From: JBPRGH01 sp051418055
GTDB lineage: Bacteria; Bacteroidota; Bacteroidia; Cytophagales; Cyclobacteriaceae
NCBI GenBank assembly: GCA_051418055.1
Contig: JBPRGH010000072.1
Span: 1 to 64,000 of the forward strand
Length of the DNA: 64,000 nt
Reading direction: 5' to 3'
Shown: positions 27,399 through 36,503 of the stretch, in pieces
Position numbering within the stretch: position 1 is the stretch's first letter
How the letters are laid out: the number at the start of each line of letters is the position of its first letter
Notes under the pieces: model-generated
What the model was told of the DNA's origin: nothing
What the model saw: only the letters and a program-made list of their open reading frames with translations
Database searches by the model: none
Made by a program: the position numbers and the translations under genes

Positions 27399-28195
27399 GT
27401 ATTTTTGAAAAATTAAAAAGCCTATCAAAAGACAATACTTCGGGATCTTCACAGCTGCTGGAAAAATTACAGCAGATAATAAAAGAGCATCCTAAAGAGC
27501 TAAAGGAGAAACAGGCACTAAATAAACTAGAGGAACTGGAAGATAACTGGCCGTTATTTCCAGTTATAAGCCATTTTGTCTCTGAAATTAGAAAAGCAGC
27601 GAACACTAATGAAGACCTTTCAAAAATTATTGTTTCATATCGGTCAAGGTGGTCTGATATTGAAGGAGAAATAGCTAAAAAGTTATATCAGGAAAAAGAA
27701 CTGAACAATAAAAAGCTTCTTTTGCACAGCCAGAGTGGAACAGTAATAAAAACATTAACAGCTCTAAAGAAAAAACATAAGCTAAACTTCCAAATCTTTC
27801 AAACGGAGTCAAGACCAGCACTGGAAGGACGTGAGCAAGCAAAAGCACTGGCTGAAAATTTTAAAGTCACCTTATTTCCTGAAGCGGATATTCCCAGATT
27901 TATGAAGGAGTGCGATTATGTAATAACAGGTGCCGATGTGATAACAGAATCACATTTTGTAAATAAAACCGGAACCTATCTTCTATGGCTGGCTTGCCAG
28001 CAGTTTAGTAAATCTTTTATAATTATAACAGATAGGAGAAAATTGGTAGAAAAGAAAACTGAATTTTATAATAAAGCGGTAAATAAAGATTTTCCACCTG
28101 AAGAAGCCTGGAAAGACAGCCCTTCATCAATAACTGTTAAAAATCGTTACTTTGAATTAATCCCGTTGAAGAATGTATATGTCTGCACCGACTAA
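27395..28195 (+). CDS. eIF2B/MtnA-family protein lacking the isomerase cysteine
   Basis: 266 residues starting at TTG 27395, whose TTGA overlaps the OsmC stop; a longer reading from 27335 would lie inside osmC in another frame and is rejected. The C-terminal half has the family signature GADVITESHFVNKTGTYLLW, with the Asp that is catalytic in methylthioribose-1-phosphate isomerase. The isomerase cysteine region reads LLHSQSGTV, with Ser in place of Cys. It is therefore more like the regulatory eIF2B alpha/beta/delta or ribose-1,5-bisphosphate isomerase-like branch than MtnA. N-terminal half helical. Bacterial function unknown. Confidence 0.85.
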   Translation: MSIFEKLKSLSKDNTSGSSQLLEKLQQIIKEHPKELKEKQALNKLEELEDNWPLFPVISHFVSEIRKAANTNEDLSKIIVSYRSRWSDIEGEIAKKLYQEKELNNKKLLLHSQSGTVIKTLTALKKKHKLNFQIFQTESRPALEGREQAKALAENFKVTLFPEADIPRFMKECDYVITGADVITESHFVNKTGTYLLWLACQQFSKSFIIITDRRKLVEKKTEFYNKAVNKDFPPEEAWKDSPSSITVKNRYFELIPLKNVYVCTD

Positions 28196-28238
28196 CATTT
28201 TCTTACTTTACCACTTCTTTTTATCTCTCTAATATGCC

Positions 28239-28246
28239 TATCTTCG
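28239..28246 (+). promoter_or_regulatory. Possible -7 element of yebC
   Basis: TATCTTCG is one base from TAnnTTTG and 17 bases before the yebC ATG. No clear -33 element is seen, so this is weak. Confidence 0.33.
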
Positions 28247-28263
28247 CAAAATTTTGAACTACT

Positions 28264-28974
28264 ATGGGAAGAGCATTTGAATATCGCAGGGCAGCGAAAG
28301 AAAAGAGATGGGACAAGATGTCCAAAATTTTTCCAAAACTAGGAAAAGCAATTACTGTTGCGGCTAAAGAAGGAGGTCAGGATCCGGAAATGAATGCCAA
28401 GCTCCGTACGGCTATTCAAAATGCCAAAGCGCAGAATATGCCTAAAGATAATATAGAAGCTGCCATTAAGCGTGCTGTGGGTAAAGATGCTGACGAATAT
28501 GTGGAGATTGTCTATGAAGGAAAAGGCCCACATGGAGTGCTCGTGGTAATAGAATGTACAACAGATAATCCTACCCGCACGATAGCCAATGTAAAATCAT
28601 ATTTTAATAAAACCGGTGGCGCTCTTGTCCCTACCGGCTCACTTGATTTTCTGTTCAACAGGATGGCAATATTTGAAATAGAGAAAGAAAAAATCGAAGA
28701 CCTTGAATCTCTTGAGCTTGAGCTTATTGATGCCGGCCTGGAGGATATTGAAACCGCAGATGACAAGGTGTTTTTATATGGTGACTATACAAATTTTGGA
28801 AGTATATCAAAAAAGCTGGAAGAGCTAAATATTGAAGTAGAGAAAGCCAATCTTCAGCGAATACCTACCTCTCCTGTTGAGTATACCGAAGAACAAATGG
28901 TGGACATAGAAAAACTGCTGGATAAGATCGAAGAGGATGATGATGTGCAGGCGGCATATACAAATGTTTCCTGA
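28264..28974 (+). CDS. yebC: YebC/PmpR-family protein (TACO1-like)
   Basis: 236 residues. It begins MGRAFEYRRAAKEKRWDKM, close to the family's MAGHSKW-type start, and contains NMPKDNIEAAIKRA and YEGKGPHGVLVVIEC. YebC proteins were described as transcription regulators and more recently as ribosome-associated factors that ease translation of difficult sequences, as mitochondrial TACO1 does. Single gene with its own upstream region. Convergent with hutI. Confidence 0.95.
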   Translation: MGRAFEYRRAAKEKRWDKMSKIFPKLGKAITVAAKEGGQDPEMNAKLRTAIQNAKAQNMPKDNIEAAIKRAVGKDADEYVEIVYEGKGPHGVLVVIECTTDNPTRTIANVKSYFNKTGGALVPTGSLDFLFNRMAIFEIEKEKIEDLESLELELIDAGLEDIETADDKVFLYGDYTNFGSISKKLEELNIEVEKANLQRIPTSPVEYTEEQMVDIEKLLDKIEEDDDVQAAYTNVS

Positions 28975-29009
28975 TGTAAAGCATTTTCATCATAATTAAA
29001 ATATATACT

Positions 29010-29033
29010 ATTTCCTGTTGGGGAAATTGATTT
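29010..29033. terminator. Weak hairpin between yebC and hutI
   Basis: A 6-bp stem, ATTTCC (29010-29015) with GGAAAT (29022-29027), followed by TGATTTT. Short and AT-rich; a candidate only because two genes converge here. Confidence 0.3.
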
Positions 29034-29080
29034 TAAACCGGCAGTCTCATTATATTAAGAGGAAGAGTTACAGTAAGATT

Positions 29081-30319
29081 CTAAACCTTACTTACCCTCT
29101 CCCCTTTTATTATCACCTCGTCTATCTGATCACTGGAAAAAGCGTACGGGATATAAGCCAAAGAGGGAATTTTTTTGGTAATAATAACACTTCCTGCAAA
29201 TCCTTTGGTGATCTGACCATGATCTTTCAGTTCCATTGCATAGGCGCCATTTATAGTGGCTGCGTTAATGGCCTCTTCCGGCAACATCTTCATTTTAATA
29301 CATGCCAGGGACAACATAAAAGGCATACTGCCACAAGGGGAGCTTCCGGGGTTAAAATCCGTTGCCAGTGCAACTCCAAGACCCGCTTCAATCATTTTCC
29401 GGGCCGGAGGAAATGATGTGCCCAGATAAAAAGCAGCACCAGGTAATAAAGTGCCTATAGTTTTTACTCCCTTTAAAGCATTTATTTCCTCTTCTCCTAT
29501 ATTTTCGAGGTGATCAACACTTATGGCATTTGTCTTGACCCCTACCTGCACACCACCATTTATACTAAGCTGATTGGCATGTATTTTTGGTGTCATACCA
29601 TATTTCTTGCCTGCTTCCATTACCGCTTCTGTTTCTTCAGGGGTAAAGAAGTTTTTCTCGCAGAAAGCATCTACATAGTCGGCAAGGTTCTCATCCGCTG
29701 CTGCGGGTATCATTTCTTCGATCACCAGCTTCAGATAGTCGTCCTTTGAAATATCTTTAGGAACTGCGTGTGCTCCTAATAAGGTAGTTTTGACAGTTAA
29801 TGGAGTAGCCTCTCCTATTTTCTTTGCAACACGAAGCATTTTCAGCTCATCTTTAAGTGTTAAGCCATAGCCGCTTTTAATTTCAACGGCACCCGTACCG
29901 GTATTCATAATCTCCTGGGCACGGTGCATTGTCTTTTCAAACAACTCATCCTCTGAAGCAGCCTGTAATTTTTTAGCAGAATTTAATATTCCTCCTCCAC
30001 GCTTAGCTATTTCTTCATAGCTCATTCCCTTTATCTTATAAACAAACTCCTCCTCCCGGCTGGCAGCAAAAACTAAATGTGTATGTGAATCAACAAAGGC
30101 AGGAAGTACGAAACGATCCGAAGCATCAATTACTTCGTCAGCATCTTTTTTGGATAAAGATGACATTGTGCCGAATTCTGATATTAATCCATTGGTAATA
30201 ATAAGGTAAGCATCTTCAATGACGGGTAACTCACCCATCTCAGCACCTTCAACCCTGGAAATATGATTTTGCCGGACCTGAACCAGGCCTTTAATATTTG
30301 TGATAAGAATTTGTGCCAT
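29081..30319 (-). CDS. hutI: Imidazolonepropionase
   Basis: 412 residues from ATG 30319 (a TTG two codons upstream is possible but less likely). Amidohydrolase fold with the metal motif DSHTHLVFAASREEE, GTGAVEIKSGYGL, the second His in LLGAHAVP and HANQLS, and the late Asp in LATDFNPGSSPCGSMP. It hydrolyses 4-imidazolone-5-propanoate in histidine degradation. No hutU, hutH or hutG lies nearby, so the pathway genes must be elsewhere. Upstream gene ends 15 bp before the start, so they may be co-transcribed by position only. Confidence 0.97.
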   Translation of the reverse strand: MAQILITNIKGLVQVRQNHISRVEGAEMGELPVIEDAYLIITNGLISEFGTMSSLSKKDADEVIDASDRFVLPAFVDSHTHLVFAASREEEFVYKIKGMSYEEIAKRGGGILNSAKKLQAASEDELFEKTMHRAQEIMNTGTGAVEIKSGYGLTLKDELKMLRVAKKIGEATPLTVKTTLLGAHAVPKDISKDDYLKLVIEEMIPAAADENLADYVDAFCEKNFFTPEETEAVMEAGKKYGMTPKIHANQLSINGGVQVGVKTNAISVDHLENIGEEEINALKGVKTIGTLLPGAAFYLGTSFPPARKMIEAGLGVALATDFNPGSSPCGSMPFMLSLACIKMKMLPEEAINAATINGAYAMELKDHGQITKGFAGSVIITKKIPSLAYIPYAFSSDQIDEVIIKGERVSKV

Positions 30320-30334
30320 GCACAAATTTAAGGA

Positions 30335-31396
30335 TTACTTACCAAAGGCTTCTACGCCATAATCGATATTTGTGCTATAAACGGGAAAACTGATTTTTAG
30401 CAACATATAAAATCCCCTTCCCTGGAGGCTCGGGCGATAGCCAAATTCCCCTCCGTAACCCCAGCTAAGGGTACGGTTAAATTTACCATCAACACCCAGG
30501 CGAAAACCAAAAAGTCGCGTATCGAGTACATCAGCAGAAAACCTGCGCCTCACTATTGCTCCGGTATTAGGATCGGTATCATTATAGATAATATCATCAA
30601 GATTTGTCCATGGTGCCACCATTACATCAAAGAAAGCTGTTAAAATAAGGTCATCAACACCTTCTTCAAATTTATCGAAATCAACAGCAATGTTTCTGAT
30701 CCATGTCATAGAACCACCAAGATACAAGCCTTTTACATCAATAGCAGTAAAAACATGTGTCTCATCAAATGAGCCATCCTCTGTTTCTATAGTAAGTGGA
30801 ATAGGCTCCCCTGACTCATCTACAAGATCAGCTAATGTTTTCCCCTGTGCAGTTAAAGCGCGGTTAACGTCTACATTACTATCATAGGCAAATCCACCCA
30901 GACGTCCTCCATAAATTTTTCGGACTTTGGAAGGTATTTCAGCTGTTAACGGAACACGTGCAGCCCAGCGATCTCCTTTATAGCTTTTTTTATAAAGCAC
31001 CATTTTGGTTTTGGAGCTCTGTTCGAAATCTTTTATGTGATAAGTACCACCTAACTCATAATAATTAAAAACTTCAGGTACATTTTCAACATCAGAGGTT
31101 TGTTTTGCAAGCTCCCGTGTAAAATCAAATTTAGAAGCATAAGCCTTTCGTGCATGGGCCCTAAAGTGCGCTTTATCATTCCAGAAATAGGTAGCTTCAA
31201 GGCCAAATCCAGCATTTACATTTGTAGCGAATAATTCCCCATAGATAGGCTGGAACTGGACGAATAGCTTATTAATGGCATAAGGCTCGTCATAAAGCTC
31301 TTCATAAGTCACTGGGGCTTTATCCTTTCTGTTCTGAGCAAAACCAACAATTGAAAATACCAGAAGAACTGTAAAAGTTAAAAAAATCTTATTCAC
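30335..31396 (-). CDS. Outer-membrane beta-barrel hypothetical protein
   Basis: 353 residues from a GTG at 31396. Signal peptide 1-20 (SIVGFAQ). The rest alternates aromatic and small residues typical of barrel strands (NAGFGLEATYFWNDKAHFRAHAR, GFRLGVDGKFNRTLSWGYGGEFGYRP, GFYMLLKISFPVY). No recognised family. It lies between hemL (120 bp) and hutI (15 bp). An outer-membrane location is predicted; no function can be stated. Confidence 0.75.
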   Translation of the reverse strand: MNKIFLTFTVLLVFSIVGFAQNRKDKAPVTYEELYDEPYAINKLFVQFQPIYGELFATNVNAGFGLEATYFWNDKAHFRAHARKAYASKFDFTRELAKQTSDVENVPEVFNYYELGGTYHIKDFEQSSKTKMVLYKKSYKGDRWAARVPLTAEIPSKVRKIYGGRLGGFAYDSNVDVNRALTAQGKTLADLVDESGEPIPLTIETEDGSFDETHVFTAIDVKGLYLGGSMTWIRNIAVDFDKFEEGVDDLILTAFFDVMVAPWTNLDDIIYNDTDPNTGAIVRRRFSADVLDTRLFGFRLGVDGKFNRTLSWGYGGEFGYRPSLQGRGFYMLLKISFPVYSTNIDYGVEAFGK

Positions 31397-31516
31397 CGGC
31401 TAAAAGATTAAAATCAGCAACATAAATGTATGAAAAATTTTCAGGAATTCGAAATGTAAATTTTTAACTTCTACCTCCCATGTAATATAAATCAATTTAA
31501 GAACTATCTATGGATT

Positions 31517-32815
31517 TTAAGAAAACAGCTTATCAAATGCTTTTCGAGTAGCATTTTCTATTGTTTCAAGTTCTTTTTCCCTAATCATAGTAGAAACAAA
31601 CACAGCTTCAAACTGACTTGGCGCAAGATACACCCCTTCCTCAAGCATACTTCTGAAGAATTTACCAAATAAGCCTGTATCACTTGTTTTTGAATCCTCA
31701 AAATTCTTCACCTCTTTTTCAGTAAAAAAAAGACTATACATAGATCCTACCTGAGTAAGTGTATAATTTAATCCTTTTTCATCAAGAAGCTTTCTTGTTC
31801 TGCCAACAATTTCTTTTGTAGTTTCTTCCAGCTGCTTATAAATAGTGGATGCATCTTTCTGAAGGATATTCAGCATGGCAAGACCTGCAGCCATAGCCAC
31901 CGGATTTCCTGACAATGTTCCCGCCTGATATATAGGACCCTGCGGAGAGATGTAATCCATGATTTCTTTTTTACCACCATAGGCTCCAACCGGCATTCCT
32001 CCTCCTATAATCTTACCAAGGGTAGTAATATCTGGTGTAACACCATAAAGTTGCTGGGCCCCTCCAGGAGACAGGCGGAATCCGGTCATTACCTCATCAA
32101 AAATGAGAAGTATCTTATTTTCATCACAAATTTTTCTAAGACCTTGCAGAAAACCTTCTTCAGGAGTAACACAACCCATATTGCCTGCTACCGGCTCCAG
32201 AATAATGGCCGCTATCTCATCTTTATGATTTTCTACCAATGATTTTACCTGCTCAAGATCATTAAAAGCAGCCAGTAAAGTATCTTTTGCAGTACCTTTC
32301 GTTACACCCGGGCTATCCGGTGTTCCCATAGTAGCCGCACCACTACCCGCAGCAATTAAAAAAGAATCACCATGCCCATGATAGCAGCCTTCAAATTTTA
32401 TAAATTTATCTCTTCCGGTATAACCTCTGGCAAGCCGGATTGCAGACATCGTTGCCTCTGTACCGCTATTTACCATCCGTACCTTTTCAACAGAAGGGAT
32501 CATTTCTGAAATTATCCGGGCCATTTCAACTTCGGAAGCATTTGGGGCTCCGTAAGAGATCCCTGAAGATATTGTTGTGCTGATGGCATCCAGTATTTCT
32601 TCTTTGCCATGGCCTAAGATCATAGGGCCCCAGCTATTGATCATATCAATATATGAATTACCATCTTCATCATACAGATAGGCACCTTTTGCCGACTTTA
32701 TAAAGAGAGGGTCACCGCCAACAGCTTTAAAAGCTCTTACTGGTGAGTTTACCCCGCCGGGTATATAATTTTGTGCTTCCTGAAATAAAGATCTACTCTT
32801 GCTCGTCTGCAGCAT
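31517..32815 (-). CDS. hemL: Glutamate-1-semialdehyde 2,1-aminomutase
   Basis: 432 residues, the usual length. It starts with the typical SRSLFQEAQNYIPGGVNSPV, has GSGAATMGTPDSPGV, the DEVMTGFR segment and the pyridoxal-phosphate lysine in TTLGKIIGGGMPVG (about residue 265). It makes 5-aminolevulinate for heme by the C5 pathway. Its ATG lies inside the end of the preceding LpoA-like gene (23-base overlap), so the two are translated from one message. Confidence 0.97.
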   Translation of the reverse strand: MLQTSKSRSLFQEAQNYIPGGVNSPVRAFKAVGGDPLFIKSAKGAYLYDEDGNSYIDMINSWGPMILGHGKEEILDAISTTISSGISYGAPNASEVEMARIISEMIPSVEKVRMVNSGTEATMSAIRLARGYTGRDKFIKFEGCYHGHGDSFLIAAGSGAATMGTPDSPGVTKGTAKDTLLAAFNDLEQVKSLVENHKDEIAAIILEPVAGNMGCVTPEEGFLQGLRKICDENKILLIFDEVMTGFRLSPGGAQQLYGVTPDITTLGKIIGGGMPVGAYGGKKEIMDYISPQGPIYQAGTLSGNPVAMAAGLAMLNILQKDASTIYKQLEETTKEIVGRTRKLLDEKGLNYTLTQVGSMYSLFFTEKEVKNFEDSKTSDTGLFGKFFRSMLEEGVYLAPSQFEAVFVSTMIREKELETIENATRKAFDKLFS

Positions 32816-34550
32816 AATTTTTTATTACAATTATTTGAGGTTCGTTATCAACTACTTTTACAATAGGAACCACCTGATTATCATTACCAATAGTATAATT
32901 ATAGCCGGTTAATAAGAAGCCATCCAGGGTAGGTTCATCCTTAAGGGCCAGCTGAAAATATTTTCCATGTTTATTTAGCACAGTTCCTGCAAACATCATT
33001 ATATCGTAACCGAGTATCGCAAACTCAGAAGGTACTATTTTATGCGTCTGAACATATTTATTTCTAAATTTTCTAAACCATTCTTTATTATAGTCGAAAA
33101 ATGTAGGGGCAGTCATTGCCACATCAAGGCGCTCAAGCGCATCATAATCGATTGCCTTAATATCCAGCCATTTTTCTGAACCAAAAACTTTAATTGTATC
33201 GCGACGTGTTTCTATAGCGCTTAAAACCCGCGTAATTATCAACCCCTCATCTGAAGCCACAAATATGCTTCCTATACTATCCAATGGAATAGTAAATTTC
33301 ACTTCTTTTTCCTCATCGCCTGATTCTTTAAGTTTTTTTCCTGCAGAAGTAAGTATATCAAGCACTTTACGTTCTTCACCTGAATATATCTTTTCCATCA
33401 TTACAATCTGAAAAGAAGTATCAGCCTCAAATGTTTCTTTATAAGCATTAGCTAAAAGCAAATCAGTTTCTGATTCTCCATAAAGGATAATTCCATATGG
33501 ATTTTTCACCTGGCTTGTAGCAAATTCTGCTATTGCCTTACCCATTGTAGTATAACTAGGTTTGAAGAGAAAAGAAAAAGGGTTATTTGCCATCACCTCC
33601 GGATTATTTGAAAGCGGATTGATCATATTGATCTTATTTTCAAAAGAAAACTGCTGTACTACTTCAAGGGGTTCGGGGAACAGGGGACCAATGATAAGAT
33701 CCATCGTCTTCAGCTCCTCCTTTTCAAGAATTTCTTTTGTGGCCTGTGCATCACGCTTTGTATCATAAGCAAATACATCTATATTGATCCCTCTTTGCCT
33801 CAGCGAATCTGATGCCATCCTTATACCATTATAGATATCCAGCACAAACTGATTTTTCTTACGCCTTAAATCAGGATCAAGCGTTTCATATACAAAAGGA
33901 AGCATTACTGCCACCTTATAACTATCTTTAAATTCAGTTTTTGTTACAATGCCTGCATCAAATTCCGATGGATCGAAATTAAATTTATTAATTATTGATG
34001 TTAATAATTCCTGGTCCTGCTCCTCCAAAGGTTGCTGAGCAAGTAACTCTGCAAAACGATGAGCAATATGTTCATTATCAGGGTGTGCATCAAAAAGCTC
34101 TGAAATAAGGAATACATCTTTTACCTGTTCGAGATGAACCTTCATCATCTGCACTTTCTCATCCTCTAACTTCTTGTTGTTAATATTATTAAGCACATAG
34201 ATCCCCTGATTGAAACGTTTATCCTCAAAATATATCCGCGCCAGCCATAGCTGAACTTCGGGCAGCTGATTCCATCGAGGATATAATTCCTGTATCTGCA
34301 GCAACATATCTTTTGCCAGGGCCTGATAACCTTCTTCATAAGCAGAAAGGGCATAATAAAACATAGCATATTTTGCCAAAGGACTTTGATTGTCAACCTT
34401 TACTAATGGTTTGAAAGTTTCCATGGCAAGGCTATGTTTGCCTTCTTTAAAAAACTGTTTACCCCGTAAATATTCCTGCTGGTAATCCTGTGCGTACACG
34501 GAAAAAGTTACCACCAACAACACAAATACAAAAAATACCTTCTTCATCAT
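32793..34550 (-). CDS. Exported TPR plus type-1 periplasmic-binding-protein fold (LpoA-like architecture)
   Basis: 585 residues with a signal peptide of about 20 residues (TFSVYAQ). Residues about 22-205 are TPR-like (YLRGKQFFKEGKHSLAMETF, then YALSAYEEGYQALAKDMLL), and about 210-575 form a branched-chain-amino-acid-receptor type binding fold (VAVMLPFVYE, then GIRMASDSLRQRGI, LIIGPLFPEP, NPLSNNP). The same TPR-then-binding-protein order occurs in E. coli LpoA, the activator of penicillin-binding protein 1A, but this protein has no lipobox. Alternatively it is a ligand receptor. It overlaps hemL by 23 bases and follows guaA. Exported and soluble by prediction; role inferred. Confidence 0.82.
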   Translation of the reverse strand: MMKKVFFVFVLLVVTFSVYAQDYQQEYLRGKQFFKEGKHSLAMETFKPLVKVDNQSPLAKYAMFYYALSAYEEGYQALAKDMLLQIQELYPRWNQLPEVQLWLARIYFEDKRFNQGIYVLNNINNKKLEDEKVQMMKVHLEQVKDVFLISELFDAHPDNEHIAHRFAELLAQQPLEEQDQELLTSIINKFNFDPSEFDAGIVTKTEFKDSYKVAVMLPFVYETLDPDLRRKKNQFVLDIYNGIRMASDSLRQRGINIDVFAYDTKRDAQATKEILEKEELKTMDLIIGPLFPEPLEVVQQFSFENKINMINPLSNNPEVMANNPFSFLFKPSYTTMGKAIAEFATSQVKNPYGIILYGESETDLLLANAYKETFEADTSFQIVMMEKIYSGEERKVLDILTSAGKKLKESGDEEKEVKFTIPLDSIGSIFVASDEGLIITRVLSAIETRRDTIKVFGSEKWLDIKAIDYDALERLDVAMTAPTFFDYNKEWFRKFRNKYVQTHKIVPSEFAILGYDIMMFAGTVLNKHGKYFQLALKDEPTLDGFLLTGYNYTIGNDNQVVPIVKVVDNEPQIIVIKNYAADEQE

Positions 34551-34634
34551 AATTTCCTTTATAATATCCTGCTAAACCTCATATACAAGAATTTATTATT
34601 TTTCCTAACATTAAATTTAACAAGTAGATTCCTG

Positions 34635-36164
34635 TTATTCCCATTCTATAGTAGCGGGAGGTTTTGAACTGATATCATAAACAACTCTATTAACTCCTTT
34701 TACAGCATTAATAATTTCATTAGAGATATCTCCCAGGAAATCGTAAGGTAAATGTGACCAATCAGCCGTCATACCATCAATACTCGTTACTGCACGCAAA
34801 GCCACAACATGCTCATATGTACGTTCATCTCCCATTACACCTACCGATTGTATAGGCAACAGAATAGCACCTGCCTGCCAAACTTCATCATAAAGGCCTG
34901 TACGTTTAAGGCCTTCAATATATATATGATCAACCTCCTGCAATAATCTTACCTTTTCTGGTGTTACATCACTTAAAATCCTTATTGCAAGTCCGGGACC
35001 CGGAAAAGGATGTCTGCCTAAAATGGACTTATCAATTTTTAATGTCTCCCCTACCGCCCTTACTTCATCCTTAAATAATGTATTTAATGGTTCTACAACT
35101 TTCAGGTTCATCATTTCAGGTAAACCACCCACATTATGATGTGATTTAATGGTGGCAGAAGGTCCTTTCACAGATACAGATTCAATGACATCCGGATAAA
35201 TAGTACCCTGTCCCAGCCATTTTACATCCTGAATCGTATGGGCCTCCTCATCAAATACTTCAATAAAGGTTTTACCTATCGCTTTACGCTTTTCTTCCGG
35301 ATCGCTCAACCCACGTAAGGCATTATAAAAACGTTCTCTGGCATCTACTCCTTTTACATTAAGCCCCATTCCTTCATAAGAACGTAAAACCTGTTCGAAT
35401 TCGTGCTTTCTAAGTAACCCATTATCAACAAAAATGCAGAAGAGGTTTTTACCTATTGCCTGATGTATTAAAGTAGCGGCTACCGAAGAATCAACACCTC
35501 CGGATAAACCCATTACTACTTTTTCATTTCCAATTTTATCTTTTAGACCTGAAACAGTTGCCTCTACAAATATATCCGGTGTCCAATCCTGACTGCACTC
35601 ACAAATATGTACTACAAAATTTCTAAGAAGTATCTTACCCTGTTCGGTATGAGTAACTTCAGGATGAAACTGTATGCCGTATACTTCTCTCTCCTTCTCC
35701 TTATATGCAGCAACAGAAACTGAAGGTGTGCTGGCTATTACTTCATAATTATCCGGAAGATTTGCAATAGTATCCCCATGAGACATCCAAACCTGTGTAT
35801 TTAGCACCATCTCCTTCATTAAAGGGTTATGACGATCAATATTGGACAATCGTGCACGGCCATATTCACGTATTTCTGAAGGCAGCACTTTTCCGCCTGA
35901 TACATGAGCCATCAACTGAGCTCCGTAACAAACCCCCAATACAGGTACCTTATTAAGATATTTTGAAAGATCTATCCGCGGGGAAGAATTATCAAGGACC
36001 GAGCAGGGGGAACCTGATAAAATTACACCTTTAATATCATCGGTGATCTCCGGATGCTCATGAAACGGATGAATTTCACAATAAACATTTAACTCTCTAA
36101 CGCGCCTCGCAATAAGCTGAGTATATTGAGATCCAAAATCGAGGATCAGTATCTGGTCTGCCAT
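34635..36164 (-). CDS. guaA: GMP synthase (glutamine-hydrolysing)
   Basis: 509 residues. The N-terminal amidotransferase domain has the Cys nucleophile in VLGVCYGAQ (about residue 78) and the His-Glu pair in QFHPEVTH. The ATP-pyrophosphatase domain has the P-loop GLSGGVDSS (about 214-222), and the C-terminal dimerisation domain ends KPPATIEWE. It converts XMP to GMP. The predicted promoter box is only 4 bases before the ATG, so the mRNA may be leaderless. Confidence 0.98.
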   Translation of the reverse strand: MADQILILDFGSQYTQLIARRVRELNVYCEIHPFHEHPEITDDIKGVILSGSPCSVLDNSSPRIDLSKYLNKVPVLGVCYGAQLMAHVSGGKVLPSEIREYGRARLSNIDRHNPLMKEMVLNTQVWMSHGDTIANLPDNYEVIASTPSVSVAAYKEKEREVYGIQFHPEVTHTEQGKILLRNFVVHICECSQDWTPDIFVEATVSGLKDKIGNEKVVMGLSGGVDSSVAATLIHQAIGKNLFCIFVDNGLLRKHEFEQVLRSYEGMGLNVKGVDARERFYNALRGLSDPEEKRKAIGKTFIEVFDEEAHTIQDVKWLGQGTIYPDVIESVSVKGPSATIKSHHNVGGLPEMMNLKVVEPLNTLFKDEVRAVGETLKIDKSILGRHPFPGPGLAIRILSDVTPEKVRLLQEVDHIYIEGLKRTGLYDEVWQAGAILLPIQSVGVMGDERTYEHVVALRAVTSIDGMTADWSHLPYDFLGDISNEIINAVKGVNRVVYDISSKPPATIEWE

Positions 36165-36168
36165 CCCG

Positions 36169-36200
36169 CAAAAATAACAGACTCATTTTGTTTAAACTAA
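36169..36200 (-). promoter_or_regulatory. Predicted promoter of guaA, almost abutting the start codon
   Basis: Minus-strand TTAG (36200-36197), 20 bases, then TATTTTTG (36176-36169), a perfect TAnnTTTG match. Transcription would begin at or a few bases from the ATG at 36164. The same TTAG-N20 arrangement precedes icmF. Confidence 0.5.
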
Positions 36201-36236
36201 TTTGTAGGTGAACTTTAGAGGAGAGTTATTACAAAA

Positions 36237-36261
36237 AAAGCTTTCCATTAAGGAAAGCTTT
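36237..36261 (-). terminator. Terminator after the 47-residue membrane peptide gene
   Basis: A 10-bp stem, 36237-36246 with 36252-36261, loop ATTAA. Read on the minus strand, the hairpin is followed by a run of T. It starts 2 bases after the stop of the small gene, which supports that gene being real and separately transcribed from guaA. Confidence 0.75.
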
Positions 36262-36263
36262 CA

Positions 36264-36407
36264 TTAAAAGAGACTGCTAAATGCCCAGCCTAATAATGGT
36301 ATTACTAAGGCTAAGGTTATATAAAACTTAGCAAATTTCTTTTTCGGTTTGCCAAATACGACACTGTTCAGTTCGTATTTGTACATCTTTTCATATTCAG
36401 TTTTCAT
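36264..36407 (-). CDS. Small membrane protein, 47 residues
   Basis: Too short for routine calling. It begins at ATG 36407 preceded by GGAGGAGTA, the strongest Shine-Dalgarno-like sequence I noticed in the window, and ends TAA at 36264. The first 27 residues are charged (MKTEYEKMYKYELN, then GKPKKKFAKF) and residues about 28-46 are one hydrophobic helix (ITLALVIPLLGWAF), an N-in membrane topology by the positive-inside rule. A terminator follows at once. No homolog is recognised. It fills most of the 339-base gap between guaA and the oxidoreductase gene, where nothing else was seen. Confidence 0.7.
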   Translation of the reverse strand: MKTEYEKMYKYELNSVVFGKPKKKFAKFYITLALVIPLLGWAFSSLF

Positions 36408-36503
36408 TACTCCTCCTTTTCTATGTTAAGAATATGTTAAGTCCAAGTTACGGAATCTTTAACTCATTGTCAAATTCATAACACAAACAGAAGGGTAAAT
36501 AGT

